The notes under the pieces: generated by a model
Told to the model about the DNA's origin: nothing
Seen by the model: the letters and a program-made list of their open reading frames with translations, nothing else
Databases searched by the model: none
Assembly: GCA_023135215.1 (NCBI GenBank)
Contig: JAGLTP010000641.1
Location: forward strand, 1-6,542
Direction of reading: 5' to 3'
Source: Candidatus Heimdallarchaeota archaeon
GTDB lineage: Archaea > Asgardarchaeota > Heimdallarchaeia > Heimdallarchaeales > Heimdallarchaeaceae
DNA length: 6,542 nucleotides
Made by a program: the position numbers and the translations under genes
Shown here: piece by piece, positions 5,626 to 6,542 of the stretch
Layout of the letters: each line of letters opens with the position of its first letter
Position numbering within the stretch: position 1 is the stretch's first letter

Positions 5626-6542
5626 ATGAGTAAAATGTCTAGTAACAATGTTCCGATGAAACAAATAGATCAATCTACTTGGGAAATTCCTGTGTCATTC
5701 AAAAAAGGAATGAGAGTTCCGGCAAGATTGATTGTAACTCCTGCTCTCAAGAAAGGAATCGACGCTGGGGTAATCGACCAAATAACTAATGTTGCTACAT
5801 TGCCAGGAATACAAAAGTATGCAATTGCTCTTCCAGATGCCCATCGCGGTTACGGTTTTCCCATTGGTGGAGTCGCTGCCATGGATATGGAGGAAGGAGT
5901 GATAAGTCCTGGAGGAGTAGGTTTTGATATCAATTGTGGAGTTAGGATGCTAACTACTACATTAGAAGAGAGAGATGTTCGTCCAAAAATAAAAGAACTT
6001 GTAGAGAAACTATTTCGAAGAGTTCCCGCGGGTGTTGGTGTAAAACTTTCTCATGATCCATTTTTAGCTAGTATTTCTCGTTCAGTTTTTGATGATGTTC
6101 TTGAGAATGGTGCTCAATGGTGTTTAGAGAATGGATATGCCCGTGAAGAGGATGTCCGAAGAATCGAAAGTCAAGGTAAGATGCCTAGCGCAGATCATAC
6201 AAAGGTTAGTGATAAAGCAAAAAGTCGTGGATTAAGACAGCTAGGAACGCTTGGATCAGGAAATCATTATCTAGAAATCCAAGTTATAAAACCTGGAGAT
6301 ATATTTGATCCTGAAATGGGTGCAAAATTCGGACTCAAACCCAATCAAGTAACTCTTATGATTCATTGTGGCTCAAGAGGTATGGGTCACCAAGTAGCAT
6401 CTGATTACCTAAGAACTTGCTTGTCAGCAATGAGAAAATATAACCTTCCTATACTTGACCAAGAACTAGCCAGTGTTCCAGTTACCTCAAAAGAAGGAGA
6501 AGATTACTTTGCAGCAATGAGTTGTGCTTCAAATATGGCTTT
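5626..6542 (+). CDS. rtcB: tRNA-splicing RNA ligase RtcB, 3'-truncated by window edge
   Basis: RtcB is the GTP- and Mn2+-dependent ligase that joins 2',3'-cyclic phosphate (or 3'-phosphate) and 5'-OH RNA ends in tRNA splicing and repair. The first 305 codons are present, out of about 480. Seen: VPMKQIDQSTWEIP (9-22), typical of archaeal RtcB; LPDAHRGYGFPIGGVAA (69-85); ISPGGVGFDINCGVR (93-107) with metal ligands Asp101 and Cys104; LGSGNHYLE (209-217) with His214; and IHCGSRGMGHQ (246-256) with His247. The frame is still open at the right edge, at SCASNMA; the remaining metal histidine and the guanylated histidine lie beyond it. No GAGG site is close to the ATG, and with the TATA box 24 bases away the mRNA is probably leaderless. 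ATG at 5635 is an alternative start. No intein interrupts the visible part. Archease is divergent. Confidence 0.96.
   Translation, partial: MSKMSSNNVPMKQIDQSTWEIPVSFKKGMRVPARLIVTPALKKGIDAGVIDQITNVATLPGIQKYAIALPDAHRGYGFPIGGVAAMDMEEGVISPGGVGFDINCGVRMLTTTLEERDVRPKIKELVEKLFRRVPAGVGVKLSHDPFLASISRSVFDDVLENGAQWCLENGYAREEDVRRIESQGKMPSADHTKVSDKAKSRGLRQLGTLGSGNHYLEIQVIKPGDIFDPEMGAKFGLKPNQVTLMIHCGSRGMGHQVASDYLRTCLSAMRKYNLPILDQELASVPVTSKEGEDYFAAMSCASNMA

Noticed and set aside
5899..5950. Intein at the metal-binding DINC motif of RtcB
   Set aside because: Some archaeal RtcBs (for example Pyrococcus horikoshii) carry an intein, but here the frame reads straight through the motif. Other sites beyond the window cannot be judged.

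Overview
The window looks like a piece of an AT-rich archaeal chromosome. Pointers to an archaeon are an RtcB of the archaeal type, an archease, a tandem V4R protein, a split glycine decarboxylase (GcvPA/GcvPB), TATA-like boxes at sensible distances from starts, U-rich tracts at gene ends and GAGG-type ribosome binding sites. The lineage cannot be fixed from this sequence alone; Asgard (Heimdallarchaeia-like) or Thermoplasmata-like archaea are guesses only.

Layout: (1) 1-978, plus strand, is the 3' part of a gene for a protein with two V4R (4-vinyl reductase-like) units, open at the window's left edge. (2) 1059-1538, plus, encodes a 159-residue protein with about four membrane segments that I do not recognise. 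(3) 1561-4944, minus, is the operon gcvH-gcvPA-gcvPB: lipoyl carrier protein H and the two subunits of the P-protein (glycine decarboxylase). The T-protein (gcvT) and L-protein are not in the window. (4) 5098-5526, minus, is an archease, the activator of the RNA ligase RtcB. (5) 5626-6542, plus, is the 5' part (305 codons) of rtcB, running off the right edge.

How they work together: GcvPA/GcvPB decarboxylate glycine with PLP and load the aminomethyl group on the lipoyl arm of GcvH. Archease and RtcB are functional partners in tRNA exon ligation and RNA repair, here transcribed divergently from a 99-base shared region.

Nothing here is clearly a new system. The best second looks are regulatory: a perfect 9-bp palindrome placing opposed TATA-like boxes between archease and rtcB; an 8-bp inverted repeat over the predicted gcv transcription start; and a hairpin with a competing Shine-Dalgarno pairing ahead of gcvPA. 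At the protein level, the archease has lost the histidines of its signature motifs, and the V4R protein is a clean internal duplication with identical cysteine spacing.
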